From: Oscarella lobularis
Lineage: Eukaryota; Porifera; Homoscleromorpha; Homosclerophorida; Oscarellidae
Assembly: GCF_947507565.1 (NCBI RefSeq)
Contig: NC_089175.1
Location: 5,011,733 to 5,075,732, forward strand
DNA length: 64,000 nt
Direction: 5' to 3'
Shown: piece after piece, positions 24,045 through 37,500 of the stretch
How the letters are laid out: each line of letters starts with the position of its first letter
Numbering within the stretch: position 1 is the stretch's first letter
The notes under the pieces: model-generated
Seen by the model: the letters and a program-made list of their open reading frames with translations, nothing else
Told to the model about the DNA's origin: nothing
The model's database searches: none
Program-made: the position numbers and the translations under genes

Positions 24045-24423
24045 TTCGGAGCTGACAGAGAACGAAGAATAGCAGCAGTCTCTGGAGGCTCTCCTTTTTA
24101 ACGTCTGCAGATTCAATTCTCGCTCGTGGTGATTGGTACAAGAAAAAAGAACTCGGCGTCCTTAGAAACCGAATTAGCTTCGGAGCACCTCCAAAAGAGA
24201 ATCTGGATGGATCCAGAGCGATAATCCAATGACCCAAAGCGCAACGTATGGCTTCAATACCAGCGATTAGGTGCGTTTCGATGATTGGGGCTCCCTTCGT
24301 TTTCTCGTGTCGGCAAGATACGGAAAGACTAGAACGAGGCGATTGTTGAGAAAAAGTCCTCTCTAGAGACGCTCGAAGAGAGAAAGAAACAAACACGGCA
24401 GCTAAACACGGCGCATTCTTGCT

Positions 24424-24603
24424 ATGGACGCGCCTGGAGACAAACTTGAAAGAAGTGAGAAATTCACTTATGTCAGACGTCGCCTGGTAGTAAAGGAGTC
24501 AGGTAGAGAACTTTCTCTCGGCGGGGTCTCGTTTGGGGAATCTACAGTCGTGTTGTTGCTGTAGAGAGTTCATTGAAGCTCACAGTCTCAGCCTCACTAC
24601 GTC
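24424..24603 (+). pseudogene. NDUFA2: Truncated NDUFA2 copy
   Basis: Matches NDUFA2 exon 1, its intron and the start of exon 2. Relative to the intact gene at 4876 it lacks the start of exon 1, has an extra A (GTGAGAAATTCAC) that shifts the frame, and has a TAA in place of a sense codon (GGTAGTAAAGG). After GTAGAGAGTTCATTGAAGCT the homology ends and the sequence enters giant copy 3. It cannot encode the subunit. Confidence 0.85.
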
Positions 24604-27600
24604 ACTGTACCAGAAGTCAACATCATCGCCGTTCATTCCGTCATAGATTCTACCAGCCAAAGGAGGCGACGTGTCAATAAGCAATCCAGTCGAACTGCTT
24701 ACAGACGACAATCCTGCAAAGTTGACCGCTCTAACTGATACAAAGTATGTTTGCTTATCTTTCAACGTAAGTCCCACGGCTGACGCTAAGGTGTTAAGCT
24801 TTACGTCGGTGAAATTCAAGACGTCTTGCTGCAAAGCTCGCCCGCTGCTTATTGACCAAGAATATCCTTCAATAAAACTTTCATCGTCAGTAAAACTGGT
24901 CCAGGTGGCGTTGATGGTGTCAACGGAAATCTGGAAAGCACGAGTGCGAACTTCGCCTGGTATGGGAGGCGTCAAATCAATAGTCATTCCGTCGGACGAA
25001 GCAGTAGCTGATAGTCCTTTGGTATTATTGCAGCGAACGAGACCGTAGTACTTGAAACCGTGCTGCAGGGAAAGTGACGAAAATTGGTGACTAGTTTCCT
25101 CCAGCAGAACGGGAGTGAAATTGTGAATGTCTGCATTGCCGCCGTCTGTGCTTCCAATACCAACAGAACATTGGTCTAACTCGCTGTGAATCTCTACAAA
25201 CGGATCCCAATTGATGGAAAACGAATCTCCAAAAGACTGATAGTCGATGTCAACGATGCCATCTCCGTCACGAACTGTGCCTGTAACGGGCGGACTATTG
25301 TCGTACAAAACGCCGACTGAGCAACTCTTCGAAGAGAGGCCAGCTCGATTTCTTGCAGCGACCGATGCGTAGTAGCTCAGACCCGAAGCAAACTCGACGT
25401 CGTAAGTCGACGCCGACGAATTGCCGCCGACGTTGACGTACGCCTGCGTTTGAGTGCCGCATTGCTCGGTACCGATGGCCCATTTATAATACCATATGTC
25501 GCTTTCAACGTCAATAAAGTCTTCCCACGACGCAACTATTCCCGTAGGAATCGAGGGCCATGTAAGTCTGATAGAAACGGAGGCCGGTGATGGGGCCGTA
25601 ACGTCGACCACAACTCCGCTAGACACGCTAACGACTTGCAGACCGGCGTTATTGTAGCCGATGACTGAAACAAAGTACTTTCCTCCATTTACAAGGCGTA
25701 ACTGAGCCTCGAAAGAAACATTGCTGCCGACCGATGTGAAATTTAGAATATCAGTGAGGCTTGGACTGGTTCCAATAGCCCATTCAAAAGACTTGACGCT
25801 ACTCTCCAAGTCTTTGAATCCATACCAGTGAGCAGCGATCTGCTCGTCGTTCGCCTGATACGTCACTCCCGGCTGAACCGTGCCGTGAATCACGACGCCG
25901 TTTGCCGGCGGAGTCACATCGATGAGAACGCCGTCAGAATGCATGCAAGTCGTCACTCGTGCACCGTTGGTCGCGCAAACCTTTGCGTAATACACTCGAT
26001 TCTGTCCGAGAGAGAGGTTCTCGAAAGAATGTGACGTCGACGTCGTGCTAATGTCCGTCAACGGCCCGACATCCTCTCCATTAGGAACTGCGCCCAAAGC
26101 GACTTCCACGCGACTTATATAAGATTCAGAGTCCGTCACGAGAGGCCAAGTAAAGGAGAACGTCGTATTAGACGACTGATAGTCGATGTCCGTCGAAGGA
26201 TTGGCGCCGTCGCGAACGATCACCTTCGCGGGCGGCGTCGCGTCGATGAGCACACCGTTCGTTGAGTTGGACGCTTTCAAACCGGCTCCGTTGACGGCGG
26301 CGACGGTGACGCAGTAGAGGACGTTGTGATCGAGCGACTGATCCGATACGACTTCATCGACTAGGCCGACGTCGACGAAGCTGCTCAATATAAAGGATTT
26401 GCTGCAGTCGCGATCGTAATTCCATTCGTAGTACTCGATCCCGCTTTCGGCGTCGTAGAAACCCTCCCATCGAAATCGCAAAGCGCTGACATTTGAAGAG
26501 TACGCAATGTCTGTTGAAAGTCCGCACATATCGAGGCACAAGTCATAGACAACACCGACAATGGGATAGGTATTATCCACAGCGATTCCATCTGAGAAGA
26601 CAGTGGTAGATAAACCGGCTCGACTTGTACAGCTTAAAGCCGCATAGTTCGTCACAAAGACGGTCAATTGAATATTATATGTGTTCGTAGTGCTCGTGGG
26701 AGAAATAGGTTGCCAGGGCACGACGTCGCCTAGTTGTGTATCGTCGTCACTGGCGGAGCTGAGCGACCATTTACAAGAAGCCATTCCGCTTGCTGACGGA
26801 AACACTTGCCACTTGGATTTCACGCCGCTCTGCTCCACTTGATAGTCTCTGTCCACGTTCTCATCGTTGACGCTGTTTTCGTATCGTATGTCCAAGATCT
26901 CCGTTGCCGCAGGGTGATATGGATCGATGAAGACCCCATCGGAAGCAACGTCCGTGTAGAAGCCGGCTTTGTCGAAACACCTAACCACCGCATAGACCGT
27001 CGTTTCAGCCTTCAAGACTAGATTGGATACGGTCGTATTTCCAGAAAGAGGCACATTGCGGAAATCAGACAGAAGCCGTTTCGTCGGTTCGAGATATTCC
27101 TCGTACACGGCCAATTGACAGAAATCCAAGCCGCTCTGATCATCGCTAAATCCAAACCACCTGGCATCGATGGAAGTATTAACGAACTGGTAGTCTGCGT
27201 CGGAGACCAAGCCGTCGAAGACGGTACCGCCAAGTGGGTCGTCATAGTCCGCTAGGACCGAATTTGAGTCAACAGTGCTCGTTAGAAGAGCTCTGTTTTG
27301 AATAATTAGACTAAGCGTATAGAGGTACCCCGATTGAAAGTTTCCGTTGTGGAGAATTCGATCTGACGTCTGGAAAGTGACGTCTATGAGACAATCTGCT
27401 GGATCAGAGCAAGTGTACGTTTGATAGCCGTCCGTGTTGCACGCCGAGTCATTTGGGTCATTGACGTTGGTGGTGCACGCCGTCCACGTAATTTTCAGAA
27501 TTCCACTTTCCGCATCGCTGCAGCCCAGAAGGGTGGCGACAATGCGACGACTCGGCGACGTGTAATAGTCAATTTGAGACGTTTCCGACGCGCTCTTGAC

Positions 27601-29652
27601 AATGGTAAGCATTCCTGTCACAGGAGCGGTCGTATCCACGGTGACACCATCCGACGATTGAGTTTGAAAGAGACCCGCTTGATTGTACACCCGAAGCGTT
27701 GCAAAATATTTGGTGTTGTGCGTCAGGCTTAGGCCTGTGATTTCTTTACTGGCCGATTCGACGTAGTCCTTGATGTCGGTGCCACCGGCCGTCAAGCCTA
27801 CAGCTATGCGAAACGAATCAGTATTGATCCCACTTTCCGAATCCTGAATTGTGCTCGGATCCCAGTGAATGGCTATGCTGCCAGTACCGGACTGATAGTC
27901 AATGTCGAGATACTGGTTTGCTTGTGGTTGCTTGCCGTCATAGACGACACCCATCGTCGGTTTGGTATCGTCAACGAGAATTTCGTCTGAATTCTTGAAG
28001 CTCTCGGTTCCTCTCACATTTCTCGCCGTCGCTATGATCATGTACGTGCCGCCGTTCGTCAACGTAAACTGACCGGTGACGGTGACGTCGTGAACGACGT
28101 CACTGGCAATACTGATCTGGCCGGTCGACGAATAGACGACGGCGTCGCCGTTTGCCGTGTCGACGAGTTGCCAATCGATTGTGACTTTGTCGCACGGAAC
28201 TTGAAAACCTTGAAACCTCACTTTGATCTCTTGCCTATCGGTCAACATCAGGTACGGATTTCCGTCTGTGCCTTGAACGGGCGCGAGGAGTTGAGACGGC
28301 GTCAGGGCGGAGAAAACCGACACGAGAGCGTTCGTAATGTCGACTCCCGTCGTCGGCTTCTTCGTGTTTAGAACATCGGTGCACGAACCACTGCCGTCAC
28401 AGAAGCGACACGTCGCCTTGTCGCCGCTGCAAAACAAGTCCGGATAGTCGCAGTCATCTTGGTTAGAGTAGCATTGTTCACTCGAATCGTGGTAGACCGG
28501 AAGACAGTTCGAACCGTCGCAATACGTGCTTTGCACGCAGGGATTCGTAGACACTGTATGAACGGCGCACTCGCTGCTAAAATCGGTTCCACTGCACGTT
28601 CCTTGATTGCACGTGTCGTCTCGCGTGCACGCAATTCCATCGTTGCAGGGTTGCGTCAGAGAGTTCGTCCACGCCGTCGGCGTTGCTGCTATGTTGCAAT
28701 ACTGACACTGATTGTCGGGATTGACGGCGTTATAGTCGTAGCAGACGTTGACGCCGTTCCTGAGTATAGAGCATCCGCACGTTCCACCCGAAGTTATGCA
28801 ACCGGTGATTTTACATGTAGAAGTGCCCTGGCACGTCTGACAATCAAGGTTGCAGTTCAGAAGCGTGCCTTGGCATATACCAGTGCTCGTGCACTTGTCG
28901 TCGTAGGTGCAGGTGTCTCCGTCGTTGCAAGCGTCATTTGTCAGCGCTGTCCACTGGATACTAGTGCTCGACGACTTGCACGCCTATGAGAAACGTGCTC
29001 GCAAAAGAAAATCAAACAAACGCAAATCATTCGATTTACCTGGCATTGCTCGGAAGGATTGACGTCGTCGTTGGCATAGCACGTGTCGTCGATGACGCAG
29101 TGACCGCTATTGATGGTGCAGCCATTTCCGTTGCACGATTCGCATGACTTGCAAGTGAACGCCGTGCCGACGCAGTTGCCGACTTTGCACTGATCGTCTT
29201 TCGTGCAGAGATCGTTGTCGTCGCAGGATTGTCCGTCAGACTTTAAGCTGTAAAATCTTGAATTTCCGTTGCAGACCTAAAGCTCAGCCGTTATTAGTTA
29301 TTCCTCAGCGTTTTGCCTGTCCGCCTAACCTGACAAGAATCGTCGCCAATACCCCTCTTTGATTGGCCTAAAGGTATGCAGATGATGCAGTCAATGTAGC
29401 AACTACAACGAGCAACACGTTAGGAGAATGACGTCACGCGCAACAAGCTTAATTTAGGAAAGCGATGTTTCGAACACTATTTTCATTCACAGTTGAAAAA
29501 CGAACAGGAAGTGTTTACCCATTAATTGCATAGCATTCTCTCTGAGCCGTGACCCGATCAATTAGATGGATCAACGAACAATTTGACGAGATTTCCGAAA
29601 CCAGTCGCAGAATGAGAAGCACGACAAGAAAAAGACGGTGTCGTCTCTTCAT
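24580..29652 (-). CDS. Giant repeat protein, copy 3, C-terminally truncated
   Basis: Four exons join in frame: 29519-29652, 29330-29402, 29040-29276 and 24580-28983, giving 1615 aa. The signal peptide (MKRRHRLFLVVLLILRLVSE), cysteine-rich region and first ten beta-sandwich repeats are as in copy 1. Repeat 11 stops after DDVDFWYSDV, followed by a few foreign residues (VRLRL) and a stop. The break is a deletion that removed repeats 11-19, the 3' end and most of a neighbouring NDUFA2 copy. The frame up to the break is open, so a shortened secreted protein is possible, but its 3' untranslated region is a pseudogene. Like copy 1 it has the fused 237-nt cysteine-rich exon. Confidence 0.75.
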
Positions 29653-30398
29653 TTCTTTCCGACGTGGTCACAGTCTGAGTTACATACAAAAAGTGGGTTC
29701 CTGAGGGCGGGATCATATAACAAAGGATCTAAGTTGTCACCTCCTGTGATGGCGTCTTCTTGTCTACTATCCAAGAGGAAGGTGACCAGACCCTTTTCCC
29801 ACTTTCTGAGATCAGAGACAAGGGGCCGTCTACCCGAAGCTACTCGTAAGGTCGGAGCGGAGCGAGTCCGTCGGTGAAAGTAGAAATCCGCCGCGCGGCG
29901 GCAACGCTACCAGTCAACTGACCGTTGTGATGACTCGACTACGACGCAACGTAGTGAGAGTACAGCTTGAACTGAGTGCAGAATTCCAGACGTTGTATCG
30001 CACGCACACTTCGCACACTTCGCACGAGTCGTCGAACGTGCGCAACGCACGCTACTTCGCACGACCCATACACACTCCGTTGTACCTACAAGCTGTAGAT
30101 GTGGGAGTTCTCCCAAGTGAAGGATGTTATCTGACGACGACCGGATCGGACCGGCGTCCTCTACACGGAAACCAAAAGCACCACGTAGATACAAGCAGCT
30201 AACACAAGCATCTCTTGCCTTGTATCTCTCTGGTCAAGCAGGAGGATGCAAGCCCCACACCTCCCATCGAGGGCTCCCACGCAAAGGCGGATGACTTCAA
30301 CTGACGGATCCGGCCCCTACGAACGATCCCACGGACCCATGCAGTCTGCATGAATCGCCAATCATAAGAATCCTGCTTACTTGGAAGTGCCAGTTAAA
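29653..30398 (-). promoter_or_regulatory. Conserved upstream region of giant copy 3
   Basis: Very close to 13377-13930 and 39691-40330 over the first 600 bases, with small indels such as an extra CACTTCG triplication near 30003-30020. The remainder up to 30398 matches the region behind the tail exon of copy 5 (about 40300-40440). No conserved frame was seen. Confidence 0.4.
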
Positions 30399-31240
30399 TC
30401 ATTGTACTCGTGATGTGAATCTTATCGATCTTTTTCGTTTCTTATATTGACTGCACATCTCTCGCTCAAAAAGAAACAAAAATCCTACGTCAACGAAGTC
30501 ACATAGAAAGCTTAGCTGATAGGAAGGATTATCTGTCATTGTCACTGGCGGTGCTGCAGTGCTTTGGCTGACGGGAGCCACTTCTTCATACACTGCACTG
30601 ACTGGAGTCGACGTTGCCTTCTTTTTTTCCCGCGTTTGAATGATATATCGGCGACACAGTCATCCTGGTCATTTCTAAACTTGAAGTGGTTTCACGTTTA
30701 GGATGGCTTTCTGAAGTGATTGGCAAATCTAAGAAAGCGTTTGAAAGGTTTGCACAATGCACAAAACTCTACCTTCGCTTCTGCATTTTCTTGATTTTTC
30801 AGAATACAAATAATTGTAACGGCAATAGAAATAAAAGCTATCGCGACGCAAACAAGCACAATAGAAACGATGACACCAACACCCAATCCTTGAGACAAAA
30901 TTGAAAATAATTAGAGAATTGTCAGTCTTACACTGTACGACGTACCGTCAGATGTGAGGGCACATGCGCTAGTGAACGCTTGCCGTCACAGGTACGTGCC
31001 GCCGTTTGTCAAAGTAAAGTGACCGGTGACGGTGACGGCGTGAGCGACGTCACTGGCAATACCGATCTGGCCGGTCGACGAATAGACGACGGCGTCGCCG
31101 TTTGCCGTGTCGACGAGTTGCTAATCGATTGTGACATTGTCGCACGGAACTTCGAAACCTTGAAACCTCACTTGCCTATCCGTCAACATCAGGTACGGGT
31201 TTCCGTCTGTGCCTTGAACGGGTACGAGGAGCTGAGACGG
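30399..31240 (-). pseudogene. Decayed relic of a membrane-anchored family member
   Basis: Homologous to the 3' half of copy 5. The first block before the repeats is recognisable at 31000-31240 (LLVPVQGTDGNPYLMLTDRQ). It has an in-frame TAG after VPCDNVTID and a 9-base deletion that removes three residues after DRQ. The exon is then cut short, and the transmembrane exon at 30698-30898 (GVGVIVSIVLVCVAIAFISI) follows with a frameshift after VEFC. A separate frame at 30399-30593 still shows the tail motif MYEEVAPVSQSTAAPP. The 5' exons are missing; at about 31240 the sequence joins the 3' flank of copy 4. Confidence 0.75.
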
Positions 31241-31547
31241 CGTCGCGGAAGAATCGCTAGTAACGGCGGCGGTCGACGCCGAAACGAAAGCAAGAGCTGA
31301 AAGCCAAAACTGAAACTTCTTTGTCCTACTGTAACATGTATATGTACATGACTGTACATGTGTAGATTGGTGTCTATCTCGTGCTTCTATGTATTCCATC
31401 CGAGACATCTAATAACAACGAATTGTGAAGAAGGACTTTTTTGTTCTAAACACTGTGCCAGCAAGTGTCATTCTCTAGAGACTTTGTGATAAAGAAAGAA
31501 ATGCCGTTCGTGCTATTTTTGTGCGATCTTTCGAAACGCAACATGCC
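31241..31547. repeat. 3' flank of giant copy 4
   Basis: Second occurrence of the sequence at 5241-5541. The leading word CTAGTAACGGCGGCGGTCGA is shared. It joins directly to the relic at 31240, so this is a recombination edge rather than an original gene order. Confidence 0.65.
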
Positions 31548-34500
31548 TTAGCTATCGTTGAAAGCCACACAGACCTGAGGAAGCCCGTCCTCGCGCTTGT
31601 ACATGACAAGGCCGTCTGAAATAGCGTCAGTCGTTCTATTCGCCCCATTACGTGCGCGAACAGTAACGAACAAACGTTGATCGGATGCAGTGGAGTTGCT
31701 CGAATAACTCGCCGTCTCGCTAAGTCCAGCCGAAATGAAGGGCAGGACGTCCTCTGCACCTTGGCTCGTGCCGATAGCCCACTCATACTCCACAATACCC
31801 GACTCAACGTCGTAGAAATCGCGCCACGTTGCCGTTATTGGCTCGTCAGTGTACTGACAGTCAGAGTCGAACTGTTCGCCGTCAATGACCGTTCCTTTGA
31901 CAGGACGAGTCACGTCTACGAGAACGCCGTCCGACGAAGACGAAGAAACCAACCCAGCGCCGTTGACTCCATAGACCGTGCAGAAATAGGTACTGCCGTG
32001 TTTGAGTACGAGAGCTGAAAAGTGCCATTCGGTTGAATCGGCGGCTTCCGTTTTGCTGCGCACATCGCAGACTCCTTGCGACGACCCGACGCACACTTGA
32101 TACTTTGCGATCCCGCTTTCAGCGTCGCTAGAATCCGCCCAGCTGCAGTCGAGAAACGATGCATCTTTCTGGTAGGTCAGATCGACTTTACCCTTTCCAT
32201 CGTAGACTTGACCGGAAACCGGTAACGTCGTGTCGACGAGAACGCCATCCGAGGACTCGCTGGTCTGATACCCGGCCGAATTGTAGCATAGAACAGTCGA
32301 GTAATACGTCAGTCCAGGAGTGAGAACGCAATGTCCGCAAGTAGCGCTAGTTTTCTGACTTCCAACCGATTGAGGAGACAAAACCTGACTGCCGCCAGGC
32401 TCGGTTCCGACGAACCAAAAGCAATCGACAATAGAAGTTTCGTTGTCTACGAATTTGCCCCACAAAGCGGAATAGCCGACGAGGGAAAGCTGATAATCGA
32501 CGTCCGTTGCACCAGGACCGTCAATCACCCCGGAACTGACAGGAGGAGTCACGTCGTAGAAGAACCAATTGGAATGCTTGCGAGAGCGCAAATTGACGCG
32601 ATTAGTCGCTTGGACTGTGACTCGGTATTCCATCTGACTTGTCAAATTGAACGTCGCGGAATAGGACGACGCCGTTCCAACGTCTTTCTCGTGAAGATTC
32701 TCTTCGTTTCGACTGGAGAGATACCACCAGTAGGATGTGACACCGCTTTCGTCGTCTCTAAAATTATCCCAGTCGGATTCGGCGTATGTCATACCGTTCT
32801 CCAACCGAGTGAGACTGAACGAAACGCGTCCGCCTGACGGAGGAGTTGCGTCCACGACGAACCCGTTTGACTCCGCTACAGAGAAGAGTCCACTGTTCGA
32901 TATGCACTTTACAGACGTAAAATACGCGGCTTTATGAAACCACGCTATCGTTACGCTGCCAAATGAATTGCTTACAGTGCCAGTTCCATTTGACTCGGTT
33001 TCGGCTGTCCAGACAACAAGGGAAGATACGCTGTCGAATAAAGAGATGTTGCATGTCTTTACAGCGCTTTCTGGATCCGTAAATCCGCTCCACGTCGCCT
33101 CCAAAGTGTCGTTGATCGCAAAGAAGTCTACGTCGTCATTCAACCCGTCGAGAACTTTGCCAATAGTTGGCGGAGTGAAATCAATAATAACAGCAGGTGA
33201 TTGAACATCGAAGAACGTCGAAAAGTCGTCGAATGAAACTTGCAAATTAACGTAGTAGGCAACTCCTTGCAGCAAAGCGCAATCCGAACAGACGGCGTCG
33301 AACTGACTACCGACGCTGGTGTACGGAAGAATCTGAGCTCCTCCAGCTATCGTCCCTATGCTGTAACGGTACTCATAGCCAAGATCGATAGACCTATTGT
33401 TCATATCGTTTCGCCACGCCCAGGAGACCTTGATTGCAGACTTGCTGTACTGGATGCTTACGTCGCAGCAATCAGCGGGACTCAATTCAGCAGAAGGTGG
33501 GTCAAGGGAAAAGGTGTCGGCCACAGTGTCTGATTCCAGGCCAATGATGGTCACTGCTTTCGCACTAACAGCCACTGTAGTTCCGTACAAAGACATGTCC
33601 GAGTAAAACGTATATATTGATCTTGTCGGCTGTAGAATGACTGAACGTGAAGCCGAGTTGCCGACCCTGAGCGTTACATAGAGGCGGTTAATCGGGGATT
33701 CGGGATCGTAAAATCCGCTCCAAGTTAGAGTCATAGACGAGTCGTCGTAGCCCGCTAAGGACACTTGTCCGGCGTGAGGTGGTGTAGCATCAGTGACAGC
33801 TGATGGCGACGTCGACGTCAAATTCGAATTGCTCGTGCAGGTGACATAAACAGTCAATAGACTGTCATTCTGGCAGCATAACGAGGCGTTCAATTGCAGA
33901 GTTTGTTTGTCAAAGTTGGTAAGCGGGACGCGCTTCGACCAGCCGGCCGAATTATGAGCAATTGCGAGGCAAGACGAAATGCCAGTATCTGGATCCGACG
34001 CTCCGGACGTGTCGATCGTCAAAACTTCATTGGACGCCCATGTCAAACTGGTTACTGTGCCCGAGTCAGGTGCTGTCAAATCGACAACAAAACCGTCTGA
34101 AGACGCGGTGCTCTTCAACCCAGCTCCGTTCGTGCCTTCAACGGTCACAAAATATTGCACTCCGGGAATGAAATGGCACGACGGACAGAAAGCGGTTCTG
34201 TTCTCCGCAACGGCAGTTGCAACGAGAACTTGGCATCCTTCAGGGTTTGTCCCAATCAGCCACCTGTACGAGACAACGCCGCTTTCTTCGTCGACGAATT
34301 CTGACCAGTGCGACCAGAATCCGACGTCACTGTACCAGAAGTCAACATCATCGCCGTCCATTCCGTCATAGATTCTACCAGCCAAAGGAGGCGACGTGTC
34401 AATAAGCAAGCCAGTCGAACTGCTTACAGACGACAATCCAGCAAAGTTGACCGCTCTAACTGATACAAAGTACGTTTCCTTATCTTTCAACGTAAGTCCC

Positions 34501-37500
34501 ACGGCTGACGCTAAGGTGTTAAGCTTTACGTCGGTGAAATTCAAGACGTCTTGCTGCAAAGCTCGCCCGCTGCTTATCGACCAAGAATACCCTTCAATAG
34601 AACTTTCATTGTCAGTAAAACTGGTCCAGGTGGCGTTGATGGTGTCAAGGGAAACCTGGAACGCACGAGTACGAACTTCGCCTGGTATGGGAAACGTCAA
34701 ATCAATAGTCATTCCGTCGGACGAAGCAGTAGCTGATAGTCCTTTGGTATTATTGCAGCGAACGAGACCGTAGTACTTGAACCCGTGCTGCAGGGAAAGT
34801 GACGAAAATTGGTGACTAGTTTCCTCCAGCAGAACGAGAGTGAAATTGTGAATGTCTGCATTGCCGCCGTCTGTGCTTCCAATACCAACAGAACATCGGT
34901 CTAACTCGCTGTGAATCTCTACAAACGGATCCCAATTGATGGAAAACGAATCTCCAAAAGACTGATAGTCAATGTCAACGATGCCATCTCCGTCACGAAC
35001 TGTGCCTGTAACGGGCGGACTATTGTCGTACAAAACGCCGTCTGAACAACTTTTTGAAGAGAGGCCTGCCCGATTTCGTGCAACGACCGATGCGTAGTAG
35101 CTCAGTCCCGAAGCGAACTCGACGTCGTAAGTCGACGCCGACGTATTGCCGCCGACGTTGACGTACGCCTGCGTTTGAGTGCCGCATTGCTCGGTACCGA
35201 TAGCCCATTTATAATACCATATGTCGCTTTCAACGTCAGTGAAGTCTTCCCACGACGCAACTATTCCCGTAGGAACTGAGGGCCATGTAAGTCTGATGGA
35301 AACGGAGGCCGGTGATGGGGCCGTAACGTCGACCACAACTCCGCTAGACACGCTAGCGACTTGCAGACCGGCGTTATTGTAGCCGATGACTGAAACAAAG
35401 TACTTTCCTCCATTTACAAGGCGTAACTGAGCCTCGAAAGAAACATTGCTGCCGACGGATGTAAAATTTAGAATATCAGTGAGGTTTGGACTGGTACCGA
35501 TAGCCCATTCAAAAGACTTGACGCTACTCTCCAAATCTTTGAATCCATACCAGTGAGCGGCGATCTGCTCGTCGTTCGCCTGATACGTCACTCCCGGCTG
35601 AACCGTGCCGTGAATCACGACGCCGTTTGCCGGCGGGGTCACATCGATAAGAACGCCGTCAGAATGCATGCAAGTCGTCACTCGTGCGCCGTTGGTCGCG
35701 CAAACCTTTGCGTAGTACACTCGATTCTGTCCGAGGGAGAGACTCTCAAAAGAATGCGACGTCGACGTCGTGCTAATGTCCGTCAACGGCACGACATCTT
35801 CTGCATTAGCAACTGCGCCCAAAGCGACTTCCACGCGACTGATATAAGATTCAGAGTCTGTAACAAGAGGCCAAGCAAAGGAGAACGTCGTATTGGACGA
35901 CTGATAGTCGATGTCCGTCGAAGGATTCACGCCGTCGCGAACGATCACCTTCGCGGGCGGCGTCGCGTCGATGAGCACGCCGTTCGTCGAGTTGGACGAT
36001 TTCAAACCGGCTCCGTTGACGGCGGCGACGGTGACGCAGTAGAGGACGTTGTGATCGAGCGACTGATCCGATACGACTTCATCGACTAGGCCGACGTCGA
36101 CGAAGCTGCTCAATATAAAGGATTTGCTGCAGTCGCGATCGTAATTCCATTCGTAGTACTCGATCCCGCTTTCGGCGTCGTAGAAAACCTCCCATCGAAA
36201 TCGCAAAGCGCTAACATTTGAAGAGTACGCAATGTCTGTTGAAAGTCCGCACATATCGAGGCACAAGTCATAGACAACACCGACAATAGGATCGGTATTA
36301 TCCACAGCTATTCCATCTGAGAAGATAGTGGTAGATAAACCGGCTCGACTTGTACAGCTTACAGCCGCGTAGTTTGTCACAAAGACGGTCAATTGAATAT
36401 TATATGTGTTCGTAGTGCTCGTGGGAGAAATAGGTTGCCAGGGCACGACGTCGCCTAGTTTTGTATCGTCGTCACTGGCGGAGCTGAGCGACCATTTACA
36501 GGAAGCCAGTCCGCTTGCTGACGGAAACACTTGCCACTTGGATTTCACTCCGCCCTGTTCCACTTGATAGTCTCTGTCCACGTTCTCATCGTTGACGCTG
36601 TCTTCGTATCGTATGTCCAAGATCTCCGTTGCCGTAGGGTGATACGGATCGATGAAGACCCCATCGGAAGCAACGTCCGTGTAGAAGCCGGCTTTGTCGA
36701 AACACCTAACCACCGCATAGACCGTCGTTTCAGCCTTCAAGACTAGATTGGATACGGTCGTATTACCAGAAAGAGGCACGTTGCGGAAATCAGACAGAAG
36801 CCGTTTCGTCGGTTCGAGATATTCCCCGTAGACGGCCAATTGACAGAAATCCAAGCCGCTCTGATCATCGCTAAATCCAAACCACCTGGCATCGATGGAA
36901 GTATTAACGAACTGGTAGTCTGCATCAGAGACCAAGCCGTCAAAGACGGTCCCGCCAAGTGGGTCGTCATAGTCCGCTAGGACCGAATTTGAGTCAACAG
37001 AGCTCGTTAGAAGAGCTCTGTTTTGAATAATTAGACTAAGCGTATAGAGGTAGCCCGATTGAAAGTTTCCGTTGTGGAGAATTCGATCCGACGTCTGGAA
37101 TGTGACGTCTATGAGACAATCTGCCGGGTCAGAGCAAGTGTACGTTTGATAGCCGTCCGTGTTGCACGCCGAGTCATTCGGGTCATTGACGTTGGTGGCG
37201 CATGCCGTCCACGTAATTTTCAGAATTCCACTTTCCGCATCGCTGCAGCCCAGAAGGGTGGCGACAATGCGACGACTCGGCGACGTGTAATAGTCAATTT
37301 GCGACGTTTCAGACACACTCTTGACAATGGTAAGCGTTCCCGTCAGAGGAGCGGTCGTATCCACGGTAACACCATCCGACGATTGAGTTTGAAAGAGACC
37401 CGCTCGATTGTACACCCGAAGCGTTGCAAAATATTTGGTGTTGTGGGTCAGGCTTAGGCCTGTGATTTCTTTACTGGCCGATTCGACGTAGTTCTTGATG

